In this document: in pieces, positions 8,380 through 15,399 of the stretch
How positions within the stretch are numbered: position 1 is the first letter of the stretch
How the letters are laid out: each line of letters opens with the position of its first letter
Source of the DNA: Blautia parvula
GTDB taxonomy: Bacteria > Bacillota > Clostridia > Lachnospirales > Lachnospiraceae
Assembly: GCF_020215665.1 (NCBI RefSeq)
Contig: NZ_CP084061.1
Coordinates: 3,256,001 to 3,320,000 of the forward strand
Length of the DNA stretch: 64,000 nucleotides
Reading direction: 5' to 3'
Translations under genes and position numbers: made by a program
The notes under the pieces: model-generated
Databases searched by the model: none
What the model saw: only the letters and a program-made list of their open reading frames with translations
Told to the model about the DNA's origin: nothing

Positions 8380-9687
8380 TTATCTTTGTTTTCTTACAAA
8401 TAACTCATTAAACAAAATCGTAACGATTGTAACAGCCGCCCCTATCCCTACCAGAATCCATAGATTATTTACGGCGATAACAGGCCAAATTGCTACGAAC
8501 ACAGAAGTACAAGGTACAAAACAGCCCTGCGCCACACCAAATGCCTCCCAGCTTTCCGTCTTTACATCCGGGTCAACACAGCGGGCCAGCGCCAGGCCGC
8601 TGGGTGTAGAACCACAGCCTGCCCCGAAAAACATCAGTGCCAGAGGAAACCAGTCCTTTCCAAACCAACGGCGCATAAATACCATACACAACAGTGACAT
8701 TAAAAGGATTATGATAACCATATGTATCAGAATCGGCGCAAGATATGTTGCAAAGAATGATAAATTTAATGTTGCTGTTGCCGAGCAGATACAAATTTCC
8801 AGCGCCACACCGCCGATATTATCCACGGCCGCCTTATCCGCGTATTTATCCAGATGTGTTCTTGTCAGGAAAAACCATACGATGATCGCGCCAACTATGC
8901 CGTACAGCAGAGAGGGAATATTCTGCGCTGCCGGGATCACTTTTGCAATTCCTCCGAATATAACGCTTCCAAGCCACATACTCAGAAATACAAAACACAT
9001 CTGAAGTGCCAGGCCGTTAATGGAATCAGACGCAATGGTGGCTCTTCCCAGGGATTTCTGTTCTTCCGGCAAAACATAGTCATTTTTTCTTTCCCTGCTG
9101 TTTCCCCCTTTATCCAGTGCTCTTGCCCAGCCCCTGCGGACCCCCACATTAACCCAGAACATTCCCGCTACCATGGCAACGATCAGACCTAAGGTTGCCA
9201 GGATGAGGCCAATACTCAGCATCCCCTCTACACCTAATTCCTCGAACAGCGTGCCGGATGATGTAGCCGCACCATGACCGCCCCAATAGGTAAATACGGT
9301 CATAACACCCCAGCTTTCAGGCAGCCCTTTCCAAATCTTTTGCAGTCCTACGCCTGCAAGAATACCAACCAGCATCTGTGAAAAATACGACAGCATATTA
9401 CTGCTGATGGCACCTGCATAGGATTTCATTTTTGATTTATTGATCGCGATACCGAATAATGTAGTAGTCAGTACAATATTGATCATTGGTGACGCCATGC
9501 TTGACCAGGTATCGGGCATTGCAAACAGGTTCAAGACCTGCGGCCCCATGATCAGTGCAGCGGCACCCCCGATCAGTCCCGAAGGAAGATACAGCTTGCG
9601 CAGAGGCTTTATAATCTGCCGAAGCACCACTCCTATCATTAAAAATAAAAATAGTAACATCAAATCATTGACTGCTGTTGTATACAT
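8380..9687 (-). CDS. GltS-like sodium/carboxylate symporter
   Basis: A 435-residue polytopic membrane protein with ten or more hydrophobic segments. It matches the sodium/glutamate symporter (GltS) family: LPSGLIGG near residue 35, a re-entrant GGHGAA loop near residue 137, and a second, mirrored G-rich loop (FGAGCGSTPSG) in the C-terminal half. GltS proteins take up glutamate with sodium, but this is a divergent member. Its place as last gene after a 2-hydroxyacid dehydrogenase and an RraA-like aldolase (10-base gap) suggests that it imports the hydroxy- or oxo-carboxylate degraded by those enzymes. RBS GGAGGAAAATT precedes the ATG. Confidence 0.8.
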   Translation of the reverse strand: MYTTAVNDLMLLFLFLMIGVVLRQIIKPLRKLYLPSGLIGGAAALIMGPQVLNLFAMPDTWSSMASPMINIVLTTTLFGIAINKSKMKSYAGAISSNMLSYFSQMLVGILAGVGLQKIWKGLPESWGVMTVFTYWGGHGAATSSGTLFEELGVEGMLSIGLILATLGLIVAMVAGMFWVNVGVRRGWARALDKGGNSRERKNDYVLPEEQKSLGRATIASDSINGLALQMCFVFLSMWLGSVIFGGIAKVIPAAQNIPSLLYGIVGAIIVWFFLTRTHLDKYADKAAVDNIGGVALEICICSATATLNLSFFATYLAPILIHMVIIILLMSLLCMVFMRRWFGKDWFPLALMFFGAGCGSTPSGLALARCVDPDVKTESWEAFGVAQGCFVPCTSVFVAIWPVIAVNNLWILVGIGAAVTIVTILFNELFVRKQR

Positions 9688-9697
9688 AATTTTCCTC

Positions 9698-10399
9698 CTA
9701 ACACTTCGTGTAATCCATATAGTCCGTGTATTCCACTCCCAGCGCCCGCAATTTTTCCTCGACCCAGGGACGTATGTAAGTTCCTTCCTTTTTCATGGTA
9801 TCCAATATTTTTCTCTCATTTTCCTGTATTTTTCGTACCTTGTCCAACAATTCCGGGGCTTCCTCAGGCCTGATAAAAATCACGCCATCCTCATCTCCCA
9901 GAACGATATCTCCGGGATTGACCACTCTTCCTCCACACACTACAGTGGTATTGATCTCCCCCGGCCCGTTTTTATAAGGCCCATCCGGTGTCACGCCTCT
10001 GGCATAGACAGCAAAATCCTCCATTTTAGACATTGCATCCACATCCCTGACTGCTCCGTCCACAACAATCCCTCTGATTCCTTTCATCCTGCAGTAAGTT
10101 ACCATCAACTCTCCAAAGACAGACCTTCTTGTGTCCCCTCCGGCATCAATGACAATGACATCCCCCGGCTTTGCCAGATCCATCGCTGCATGAAACATCA
10201 GATTATCCCCTTCCGGAACCTTTACGGTAAAAGCCGTGCCCAGCAGTCTTGTTTTATTTACAGGGACAATATCCTCATGCACTGCAGACATCCGCCCCAT
10301 ACAGTCATCCAGGTTTGCTACGGCAACTCCTGCAAACTGGTCTACCAGTGTTTTTTCCGGTCTCTTTATATCCTTTACGATCCTGCATCCTGTTTTCAT
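9698..10399 (-). CDS. RraA-like protein (HMG/CHA aldolase or oxaloacetate decarboxylase type)
   Basis: A 233-residue protein of the RraA-like fold. It carries VIDAGGDTRRSVFGELM and GIVVDGAVRD, the segments supplying the substrate arginine and the metal-binding aspartate in 4-hydroxy-4-methyl-2-oxoglutarate aldolases. Relatives split 4-hydroxy-2-oxo dicarboxylates to pyruvate or decarboxylate oxaloacetate; the RNase E inhibitor role applies to proteobacterial RraA and is not expected here. A TTG at 10408 is in frame but crowds the RBS; the ATG at 10399 with AAAGGG ten bases upstream is preferred. It is the middle gene of a three-gene operon with the dehydrogenase upstream and the carrier downstream. 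Confidence 0.82.
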   Translation of the reverse strand: MKTGCRIVKDIKRPEKTLVDQFAGVAVANLDDCMGRMSAVHEDIVPVNKTRLLGTAFTVKVPEGDNLMFHAAMDLAKPGDVIVIDAGGDTRRSVFGELMVTYCRMKGIRGIVVDGAVRDVDAMSKMEDFAVYARGVTPDGPYKNGPGEINTTVVCGGRVVNPGDIVLGDEDGVIFIRPEEAPELLDKVRKIQENERKILDTMKKEGTYIRPWVEEKLRALGVEYTDYMDYTKC

Positions 10400-10460
10400 A
10401 TTTTCCAATCCCTTTCCGCTTTCTTTTATGGTTTTCTTTTATGGTTTTTTCCCATGCCTG

Positions 10461-11384
10461 CTATATTACTCTATGCTTCGGTTCCTTCCCTTCCAGAACG
10501 CTGAGGACCTCCTCCACGACCTCCATTCCCATGCGGTAGAGGGCCTCCTCTGTATTCGCCCCTATGTGGGGTGTTGCGCAGAAATTCTCCAGTGTCATCA
10601 GCTTATTGCTTCCATCAGGCGGCTCACTGACAAACGCGTCACAGGCAGCCGCTTTTATTCTTTTCTCTTTCAGAGCCTTATATAAGTCCTCTTCATTGAC
10701 GATCCCGCCCCTTGCTGCATTTATTAAAATGGCATTCTTTTTAAAATACTGAAATTCCGGCTCTGCGATCATATTTTCAGTTGATTTCGTAAGCGGCACA
10801 CTGATATTCACAATATCCGAAACCATAAGCAGATCCTTCAGCTCCGTGTACTTTTTTATCCCCCAGGCTTTCGCCTGCTCCTCCGTACAATAGGGATCAT
10901 ATCCCGCGAGCACTGCCGAAAAGCCATTTTTCAGTATCTCTCCTACACGCCGTGCAATATTTCCCATGCCGACTAACCCTACCGTCTTATTTGTCAGCTC
11001 AATACCTGTCATCTCCGGAGGGGCGATCCTTTCAAATCCTTCTTCTCTGCATTTTGCATCACATACGGATATTTTTCTGCTGACCGTCAGCATTAAGCCC
11101 ACAATCAGTTCTGCCACAGAATTTGTGTTGGCTGACGGGGTGTTGAGCACAGTAATTCCGTATTCCCCGGCAGCTTCAAGGTCTATCGTATTACAGCCAA
11201 CGCCATGTTTTCCTATTACCTTCAAGTGCTTTGCTCTCGCCATAATTTCCCTGCTTACCTCTGCAGTCCGCAGGATAACCGCATCAATATCCTCCGCATG
11301 CTCAAAAGAGTCCACTACCTCTGCTCTTTTCCTGAGTAAAGCCTCTGCATCCGGATGAATGTATTCACTTAAGTATACAACCAT
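10461..11384 (-). CDS. D-2-hydroxyacid dehydrogenase (SerA-like)
   Basis: A 307-residue NAD-dependent dehydrogenase of the D-isomer-specific family. The Rossmann motif GLVGMGNIARRVG lies near residue 135. The catalytic triad regions are present: NAARGGIV (Arg), DAFVSEPP (Glu) and ATPHIGANT (His). It lacks the C-terminal ACT domain of classical phosphoglycerate dehydrogenases, and its neighbours point to catabolism rather than serine synthesis. An ORF start 33 bases upstream is less likely than the ATG at 11384, which follows GGGAG. First gene of the operon with the RraA-like aldolase and GltS-like carrier; probably oxidises a 2-hydroxy-dicarboxylate to the 2-oxo acid that RraA then cleaves (inference). 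Confidence 0.85.
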   Translation of the reverse strand: MVVYLSEYIHPDAEALLRKRAEVVDSFEHAEDIDAVILRTAEVSREIMARAKHLKVIGKHGVGCNTIDLEAAGEYGITVLNTPSANTNSVAELIVGLMLTVSRKISVCDAKCREEGFERIAPPEMTGIELTNKTVGLVGMGNIARRVGEILKNGFSAVLAGYDPYCTEEQAKAWGIKKYTELKDLLMVSDIVNISVPLTKSTENMIAEPEFQYFKKNAILINAARGGIVNEEDLYKALKEKRIKAAACDAFVSEPPDGSNKLMTLENFCATPHIGANTEEALYRMGMEVVEEVLSVLEGKEPKHRVI

Positions 11385-11423
11385 ATTTTTTCTCCCTGTT
11401 CTATTCCTTGAGATCATGTTATC

Positions 11424-11458
11424 GTAACGGCCGTTACCTGCTTTATGCTTCTATTATA
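11424..11458 (-). promoter_or_regulatory. Promoter and palindromic operator of the dehydrogenase-aldolase-carrier operon
   Basis: On the minus strand a perfect -10 TATAAT (11453-11458) is followed by a perfect 14-bp palindrome GTAACGGCCGTTAC (11424-11437), placed about +9 to +22 of the transcript. No good -35 is seen. The position fits repressor binding, and the neighbouring RpiR-family protein is the obvious candidate. Confidence 0.6.
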
Positions 11459-11625
11459 TTTACAACATTCACTACATTCCATTGATGCTTCACACAAGAG
11501 TTTTCCTGATATTTTATATACTTTACACTACGAATTTTGTTATTTTGTTATATTTTCTTATGATTCAAAAATTTTCACTACATTTTTGTAACAGGGCATC
11601 TCTATCCTTATATCTCTGCATAAAA

Positions 11626-11652
11626 ATAAGGCGCACGGTTTCTGCGCCTTAT
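11626..11652 (-). terminator. Terminator of the RpiR-family gene
   Basis: Ten-base-pair arms ATAAGGCGCA and TGCGCCTTAT lie just after the stop codon and are followed on the minus strand by TTTTTA. Confidence 0.8.
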
Positions 11653-11665
11653 CCTGTCCGTATAA

Positions 11666-12529
11666 TTATTGGGTCAGTCTATACTCATCTAAGACTTTAT
11701 CCCTTTCTATCAGTTTCTGGCGGAATGTCTGCGGCTCCTTCCAGCACATGAGAATCAGCAGATATTCCAAAACACCTTCCACTCCTATCATGGAATGAAA
11801 AAAACCGCAGTGTTCTGTTTCCACCAGCAGCACCTCGTCTGCGTATTTCACAACCGGAGACTCCATGCTGTCTGTGATCAGACAGCAGTACACGTTTCTC
11901 TCCGACAAAATTTCACCTATTTTTTCGTCTATCTTGTAATAACGGGGAAAATTGAGGAAAATGGCAGCATCTGACTCATCTAATTCCGTGAGTTTCGCAA
12001 GCTGGTCATGGCTCTCCTCTGTTACCGCGCTCACTTTATCGGTAAGATGTCCCAACAATCTTGAAAACTGGACCGCGCACCCTTTACCGCCGCGTAAACC
12101 AATGATCACCTTCTTGTCTGCCTTCAAAAGTCTGTCTGCCGCATCTTCATACCGTTCTTCGCTGTTCTGCCGCAAAGAGGTATCCAGATTGATTCCCATT
12201 AACTGAATCACTTCGTTTATGGAATCCTTGCTTTTTATATATTTATGGGTCTGCATGGTAAAACGGTCATATAAGGAATGTTTCCCTATTTTCTCTCTGT
12301 CCTTTGCAAGCTCATGCTGGATATACTCTTTCATGTCAGAAAAACCATCAAACCCTATCGTTCTTGCAAACCGAATGACAGAAGCATCACTGACGCCAAT
12401 CTCCTTACCGATCTCTTTTGCCGTCATGCCAAGAACCCTCTTTTCATTTTTCAATATATAATCTGCAATCTTTCCCTGCCCCTTTGTCAAAGAATATTCC
12501 ATAATCCGGTTCATCAACGTTGTATCCAT
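11666..12529 (-). CDS. RpiR/MurR-family transcriptional regulator
   Basis: A 287-residue regulator with an N-terminal helix-turn-helix of the HTH_6 type (GKIADYILKNEKRVLGMTA, then EIGVSDASVIRFARTIGFDGF) and a C-terminal SIS sugar-phosphate-binding domain (KKVIIGLRGGKGCA, residues about 130-260). Such proteins usually sense a phosphosugar or a related small metabolite. It lies directly upstream of, and in the same direction as, the hydroxyacid dehydrogenase operon, but the two are separated by a terminator and a new promoter. It is therefore likely to control that operon from a separate transcript, through the 14-bp palindrome at 11424. Confidence 0.88.
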   Translation of the reverse strand: MDTTLMNRIMEYSLTKGQGKIADYILKNEKRVLGMTAKEIGKEIGVSDASVIRFARTIGFDGFSDMKEYIQHELAKDREKIGKHSLYDRFTMQTHKYIKSKDSINEVIQLMGINLDTSLRQNSEERYEDAADRLLKADKKVIIGLRGGKGCAVQFSRLLGHLTDKVSAVTEESHDQLAKLTELDESDAAIFLNFPRYYKIDEKIGEILSERNVYCCLITDSMESPVVKYADEVLLVETEHCGFFHSMIGVEGVLEYLLILMCWKEPQTFRQKLIERDKVLDEYRLTQ

Positions 12530-12582
12530 ATGCTATGCTCCTTCTCTTTGCTGCGGTCATCATAGCCATCCGCTTTCCCATG

Positions 12583-12610
12583 TAAAAAAGCCCCTGCAGA
12601 TACAGGGACT
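12583..12610 (-). terminator. Terminator of the tRNA-Gly transcript
   Basis: On the minus strand AGTCCCTG and CAGGGGCT pair around TATCTG and are followed by six T residues. It lies directly downstream of the second tRNA-Gly. Confidence 0.8.
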
Positions 12611-12619
12611 ATAAAAAAG

Positions 12620-12692
12620 AGCGCGAGACGGGACTCGAACCCGCGGCCTCGACCTTGGCAAGGTCGCGCTCCACCAACTGAGCCACTCGCGC
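12620..12692 (-). tRNA. tRNA-Gly (GCC)
   Basis: Minus-strand cloverleaf: acceptor GCGCGAG/CTCGCGC with discriminator T, D arm GCTC/GAGC, anticodon stem CGACC/GGTCG around TTGCCAA (anticodon GCC), T arm GCGGG TTCGAGT CCCGT. The CCA is not encoded. It follows tRNA-Gly(TCC) by five bases in the same transcript. Confidence 0.96.
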
Positions 12693-12697
12693 ATAAG

Positions 12698-12768
12698 AGC
12701 GGGTGATGGGAATCGAACCCACATATCCAGCTTGGAAGGCTGGTGTTCTACCACTGAACTACACCCGC
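12698..12768 (-). tRNA. tRNA-Gly (TCC)
   Basis: Minus-strand cloverleaf of 71 bases: acceptor GCGGGTG/CACCCGC with discriminator T, D arm GTTC/GAAC, anticodon stem CCAGC/GCTGG around CTTCCAA (anticodon TCC), T arm GTGGG TTCGATT CCCAT. With the GCC gene it covers all glycine codons. Confidence 0.96.
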
Positions 12769-12812
12769 AGGTTATTCTGTTGTGTTGTGTATCTGTCCTT
12801 AGGACGTTATTT

Positions 12813-12841
12813 ATAATATAATAAATTGTTCCAATTGTCAA
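12813..12841 (-). promoter_or_regulatory. Promoter of the tRNA-Gly pair
   Basis: Consensus -35 TTGACA (12836-12841), 17-base spacer and -10 TATTAT (12813-12818) on the minus strand, about 40 bases before the first tRNA. Confidence 0.88.
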
Positions 12842-12930
12842 GACATTTTTTACAATTTTTTTCAGGGAATTTTGAACGGTTATCTGTGTACCGCCAAACG
12901 TGCTGCCCGGCACGGGGTGAACGGTAATAT

Positions 12931-12959
12931 TTGAACTTCTTTTCAATCTATGTTATGCT
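12931..12959 (+). promoter_or_regulatory. Promoter of the DtxR-family gene
   Basis: TTGAAC (12931-12936), a 17-base spacer, then TATGCT (12954-12959), about 100 bases before the start codon. The rest of 12842-13056 shows no gene. Confidence 0.55.
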
Positions 12960-13056
12960 GTTAATATCTATGTGTGCAGAGGAGTTTTTTATACCTTTGG
13001 CATACAAAAACGGAGGATTTACTGACCTCTATTAACGAAAAGGAAGGATGTTGATT

Positions 13057-13431
13057 TTGAAAATACAAGAATCCGCAGAAAACTATTTGGAAACCATTCT
13101 CATGATCGGAAAAAGAAAGTCCCATGTGCGTTCCATTGATATTGCCAATGAACTGGAATTCTCCAAACCCAGTGTCAGTGTTGCAATGAAAAATCTCAGA
13201 ATCAACGGCTACATTGAAGTTGATGCCGAGGGTTTTATCACGCTCACACCGGAAGGCCGGAAAATAGCAGAAAAAATATATGAGCGTCACCAGCTCCTCT
13301 CCGGATGGCTGATCCGCCTTGGCGTTGACCCCAAAACAGCCGCGGAGGATGCCTGCCGCATGGAACATGTCATAAGCGCGGAGAGCTTTGAGGCCATCAA
13401 AAAGCATACACACCGTACTATTACAGAATAG
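13057..13431 (+). CDS. DtxR/MntR-family metal-dependent regulator
   Basis: A 124-residue metalloregulator. It has the family's N-terminal winged helix (ESAENYLETILMIG, then IDIANELEFSKPSVSVAMKNL) and metal-binding/dimerisation helices with the H-x-L and C-x-x-E-H segments (ERHQLLSGWL, CRMEHVIS). There is no C-terminal SH3/FeoA domain, so it is MntR-sized. An ATG at 13048 lies only one base after AAGGAAGG; the TTG at 13057 has nine-base spacing and gives a start (KIQESAENYLETIL) typical of the family, so it is preferred. It lies 17 bases before the glycosyltransferase gene and may be co-transcribed with it. Metal specificity (iron or manganese) is open. Confidence 0.88.
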   Translation: MKIQESAENYLETILMIGKRKSHVRSIDIANELEFSKPSVSVAMKNLRINGYIEVDAEGFITLTPEGRKIAEKIYERHQLLSGWLIRLGVDPKTAAEDACRMEHVISAESFEAIKKHTHRTITE

Positions 13432-13448
13432 AAAGCGTTTTATTTATC

Positions 13449-14648
13449 ATGAAAATATTATTAGTAACGGAACAGTTCTGTCTTGCAAACAACGGCATGA
13501 CGATTTCCAGCCAGCGTTTTGCCCGAATCCTGCGGGAACACGGGCATGAGGTCCGTATGATGGGATACAGCAGAGAACCCGTGGATGCGGATGGAGAATA
13601 CGCCTATGCCATGAAAAAGCTCACCATCCCTGTTTTTGACAATCTGATCACATCCCAGGGAATGATATTTGCAAAAGTGAACAGAAAAATCATCCGGGAT
13701 GCCCTTGTATGGGCTGACCTGGTGCACATCCTTTCTCCTTTTGCCCTTTCCCACGTAACCATTAAAATGGCCCGGCTTTACGGTGTGCCCTTTACAGGTG
13801 CCTTCCATGTACAGCCTGAGAATATAACATCCTCCATCCATTTGAGCAGAGCAGATTTAGTCAATGATGCCATATATCACTGGTTTCATTTTTATATTTA
13901 TCGTTACTGCCGTCATATTCACTGTCCCAGCAATTTTATCGCCGGAGAACTCCGCATGCGGGGCTACCATTCACAGCTCCATGTAATTTCCAATGGTATT
14001 GATCCTGATTTTGTATACCGAAAATCCCCAAAGATCAAAGCTCTGGAAGGAAAATTTGTAGTGCTGATGGTGGGACGGCTTTCCATTGAAAAAAGACAGG
14101 ATGTGCTGATCAGGGCTGTGGCCCGCTCCAGATACGCCGACCGGATTCAACTGGTCCTGGCAGGAAAAGGGCCGCGGAAAGAAGCGCTGCTCCGGCTTGC
14201 GGAAAAAGAACATCTTGCCAATCCCTTACAGATTCACTTCTTTCCGAAAAAACATCTGCTGGAATTGATCTCCATGAGTGATCTGTACGTGCACGCAGCG
14301 GATGTGGAGATAGAAGCCATGTCCTGCATGGAAGCATTTGCCGGCGGCCTGGTGCCTGTCATTGCCGACAGCCGCAAATCCGCCACGCCACAGTTCGCCC
14401 TGGATCAACGAAGCCTCTTTCAGGCAGGCGACAGCAATGACCTGGCTGCAAAAATAGACTACTGGATCGAGCATGAGACGGAACGAAAGGCTATGGAGTA
14501 CAAATACAGTGCTCTCGGCAAAAAATATGCTCTTGAAAACTGTGTCCGCCAGGCAGAGGAAATGTTTCGGCAGGAGTTGGAGGAGCATGCAGGAAAAAGG
14601 AGGCGTTTTATTTGCCGGAGAAGAAAACAGAGTCAAAAGGATTCCTGA
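13449..14648 (+). CDS. GT4-type glycosyltransferase
   Basis: A 399-residue GT-B glycosyltransferase. It starts with the typical MKILLVTEQF Rossmann strand, has the VISNGIDP linker motif near residue 180, and the donor-site segment with the E-x7-E pattern (EIEAMSCME) near residue 285. Similarity in layout to diacylglycerol glucosyltransferases and PimB-like enzymes suggests transfer of a sugar to a lipid or cell-envelope acceptor. The next gene, an acyltransferase, overlaps its 3' end by 37 bases, so the two are translationally close and probably act in one glycolipid pathway. The C-terminal 15 residues are very basic (RRRFICRRRK), perhaps for membrane contact. Confidence 0.82.
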   Translation: MKILLVTEQFCLANNGMTISSQRFARILREHGHEVRMMGYSREPVDADGEYAYAMKKLTIPVFDNLITSQGMIFAKVNRKIIRDALVWADLVHILSPFALSHVTIKMARLYGVPFTGAFHVQPENITSSIHLSRADLVNDAIYHWFHFYIYRYCRHIHCPSNFIAGELRMRGYHSQLHVISNGIDPDFVYRKSPKIKALEGKFVVLMVGRLSIEKRQDVLIRAVARSRYADRIQLVLAGKGPRKEALLRLAEKEHLANPLQIHFFPKKHLLELISMSDLYVHAADVEIEAMSCMEAFAGGLVPVIADSRKSATPQFALDQRSLFQAGDSNDLAAKIDYWIEHETERKAMEYKYSALGKKYALENCVRQAEEMFRQELEEHAGKRRRFICRRRKQSQKDS

Positions 14649-15370
14649 AAGAGGATGAACATGTGATCCACATGTGGCAGCCTTTTTCTTTTGAGGTAAA
14701 AAAGGGATACGATTACCGGCGCGCCAACCCGCTCTCCCGCCTTACCTCCTCCCTCCTAAAAACAGTGGCAGTGCCTGTCCTGACAGTATTTGACCGTGTT
14801 GTACTGGGATCCCGCATTGACGGCTGGAAAAATCTGCGCAAGCTCAGAAATACCGGCGCAGTCACCGTCTGCAATCATGTCCATATGCTGGACTGTACCC
14901 TGGTGGAACAGGCACTCTTTAAAGAGCGCACGTATTTCATCACCCTGGCATCCAATTTTAAAATTCCCCTTGTCCGGCATCTGATCCGCATTCTGGGCGG
15001 CGTACCTCTCTCCGCCGATGTGCAGACCACTGCTGAACTTTTTTCAGAGATGGGAAAGGCCCTGAAAAAGGGCGCCTGTGTACAGATATACCCCGAGGGA
15101 GTCCTGCTCCCCTACTGCCGGGAACTCCGCCCCTTCAGAAGAGGTGCCTTCTATCTGGCGGAAGAGAACCAGGTCCCCGTTCTTCCCATGGTGATCACCT
15201 TCCATACCCCCACAGGCATCCGCCGCATATACAAAAGAAAGCCCTGCCTGCGTCTTCACATCCTGCCGCCCCTCTGGCCGGACAGCACTCTGCCTAAAAG
15301 GCAGCAGATAAAAGATCTGCAGGATCGCTGTTTTTCTTCTATGTATAAAAAAATCACGGAAACCCGCTGA
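14612..15370 (+). CDS. PlsC-type 1-acyl-glycerol-phosphate acyltransferase
   Basis: A 252-residue acyltransferase of the PlsC/LPLAT family. The catalytic HX4D box is HVHMLD (in NHVHMLD, about residue 88), the glycerol-phosphate pocket segment is YPEG (about residue 157), and further PlsC features follow (FRRGAFYLAEE, VLPMVI). It transfers an acyl chain to a lysolipid or glycolipid at the inner membrane face. The start is an uncommon TTG at 14612, supported by AAAGGAGG eight bases upstream and located inside the preceding glycosyltransferase gene. The gene ends inside a 16-bp terminator stem. Confidence 0.85.
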   Translation: MPEKKTESKGFLKEDEHVIHMWQPFSFEVKKGYDYRRANPLSRLTSSLLKTVAVPVLTVFDRVVLGSRIDGWKNLRKLRNTGAVTVCNHVHMLDCTLVEQALFKERTYFITLASNFKIPLVRHLIRILGGVPLSADVQTTAELFSEMGKALKKGACVQIYPEGVLLPYCRELRPFRRGAFYLAEENQVPVLPMVITFHTPTGIRRIYKRKPCLRLHILPPLWPDSTLPKRQQIKDLQDRCFSSMYKKITETR

Positions 15371-15393
15371 ACGCTCTGCGGTTTCCCGTGATT
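15352..15393. terminator. Bidirectional intrinsic terminator
   Basis: Sixteen-base-pair stem (AATCACGGAAACCCGC with GCGGTTTCCCGTGATT, ten-base loop) followed by T runs on both strands; it serves the plsC-like gene and the converging YhgE/Pip gene. Confidence 0.92.
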
Positions 15394-15399
15394 TTTTTG

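Noticed and set aside
9440-10504. 354-residue plus-strand frame over the carrier and aldolase genes
   Set aside because: It is rich in S, H, C and P, typical of a shadow frame, and lies opposite two well-supported genes.
10461-11384. SerA for serine biosynthesis
   Set aside because: No ACT domain, and the operon context with an aldolase and carrier points to catabolism.
12560-12946. Minus-strand frame across the tRNA-Gly pair
   Set aside because: It runs through two complete tRNA genes and their promoter.
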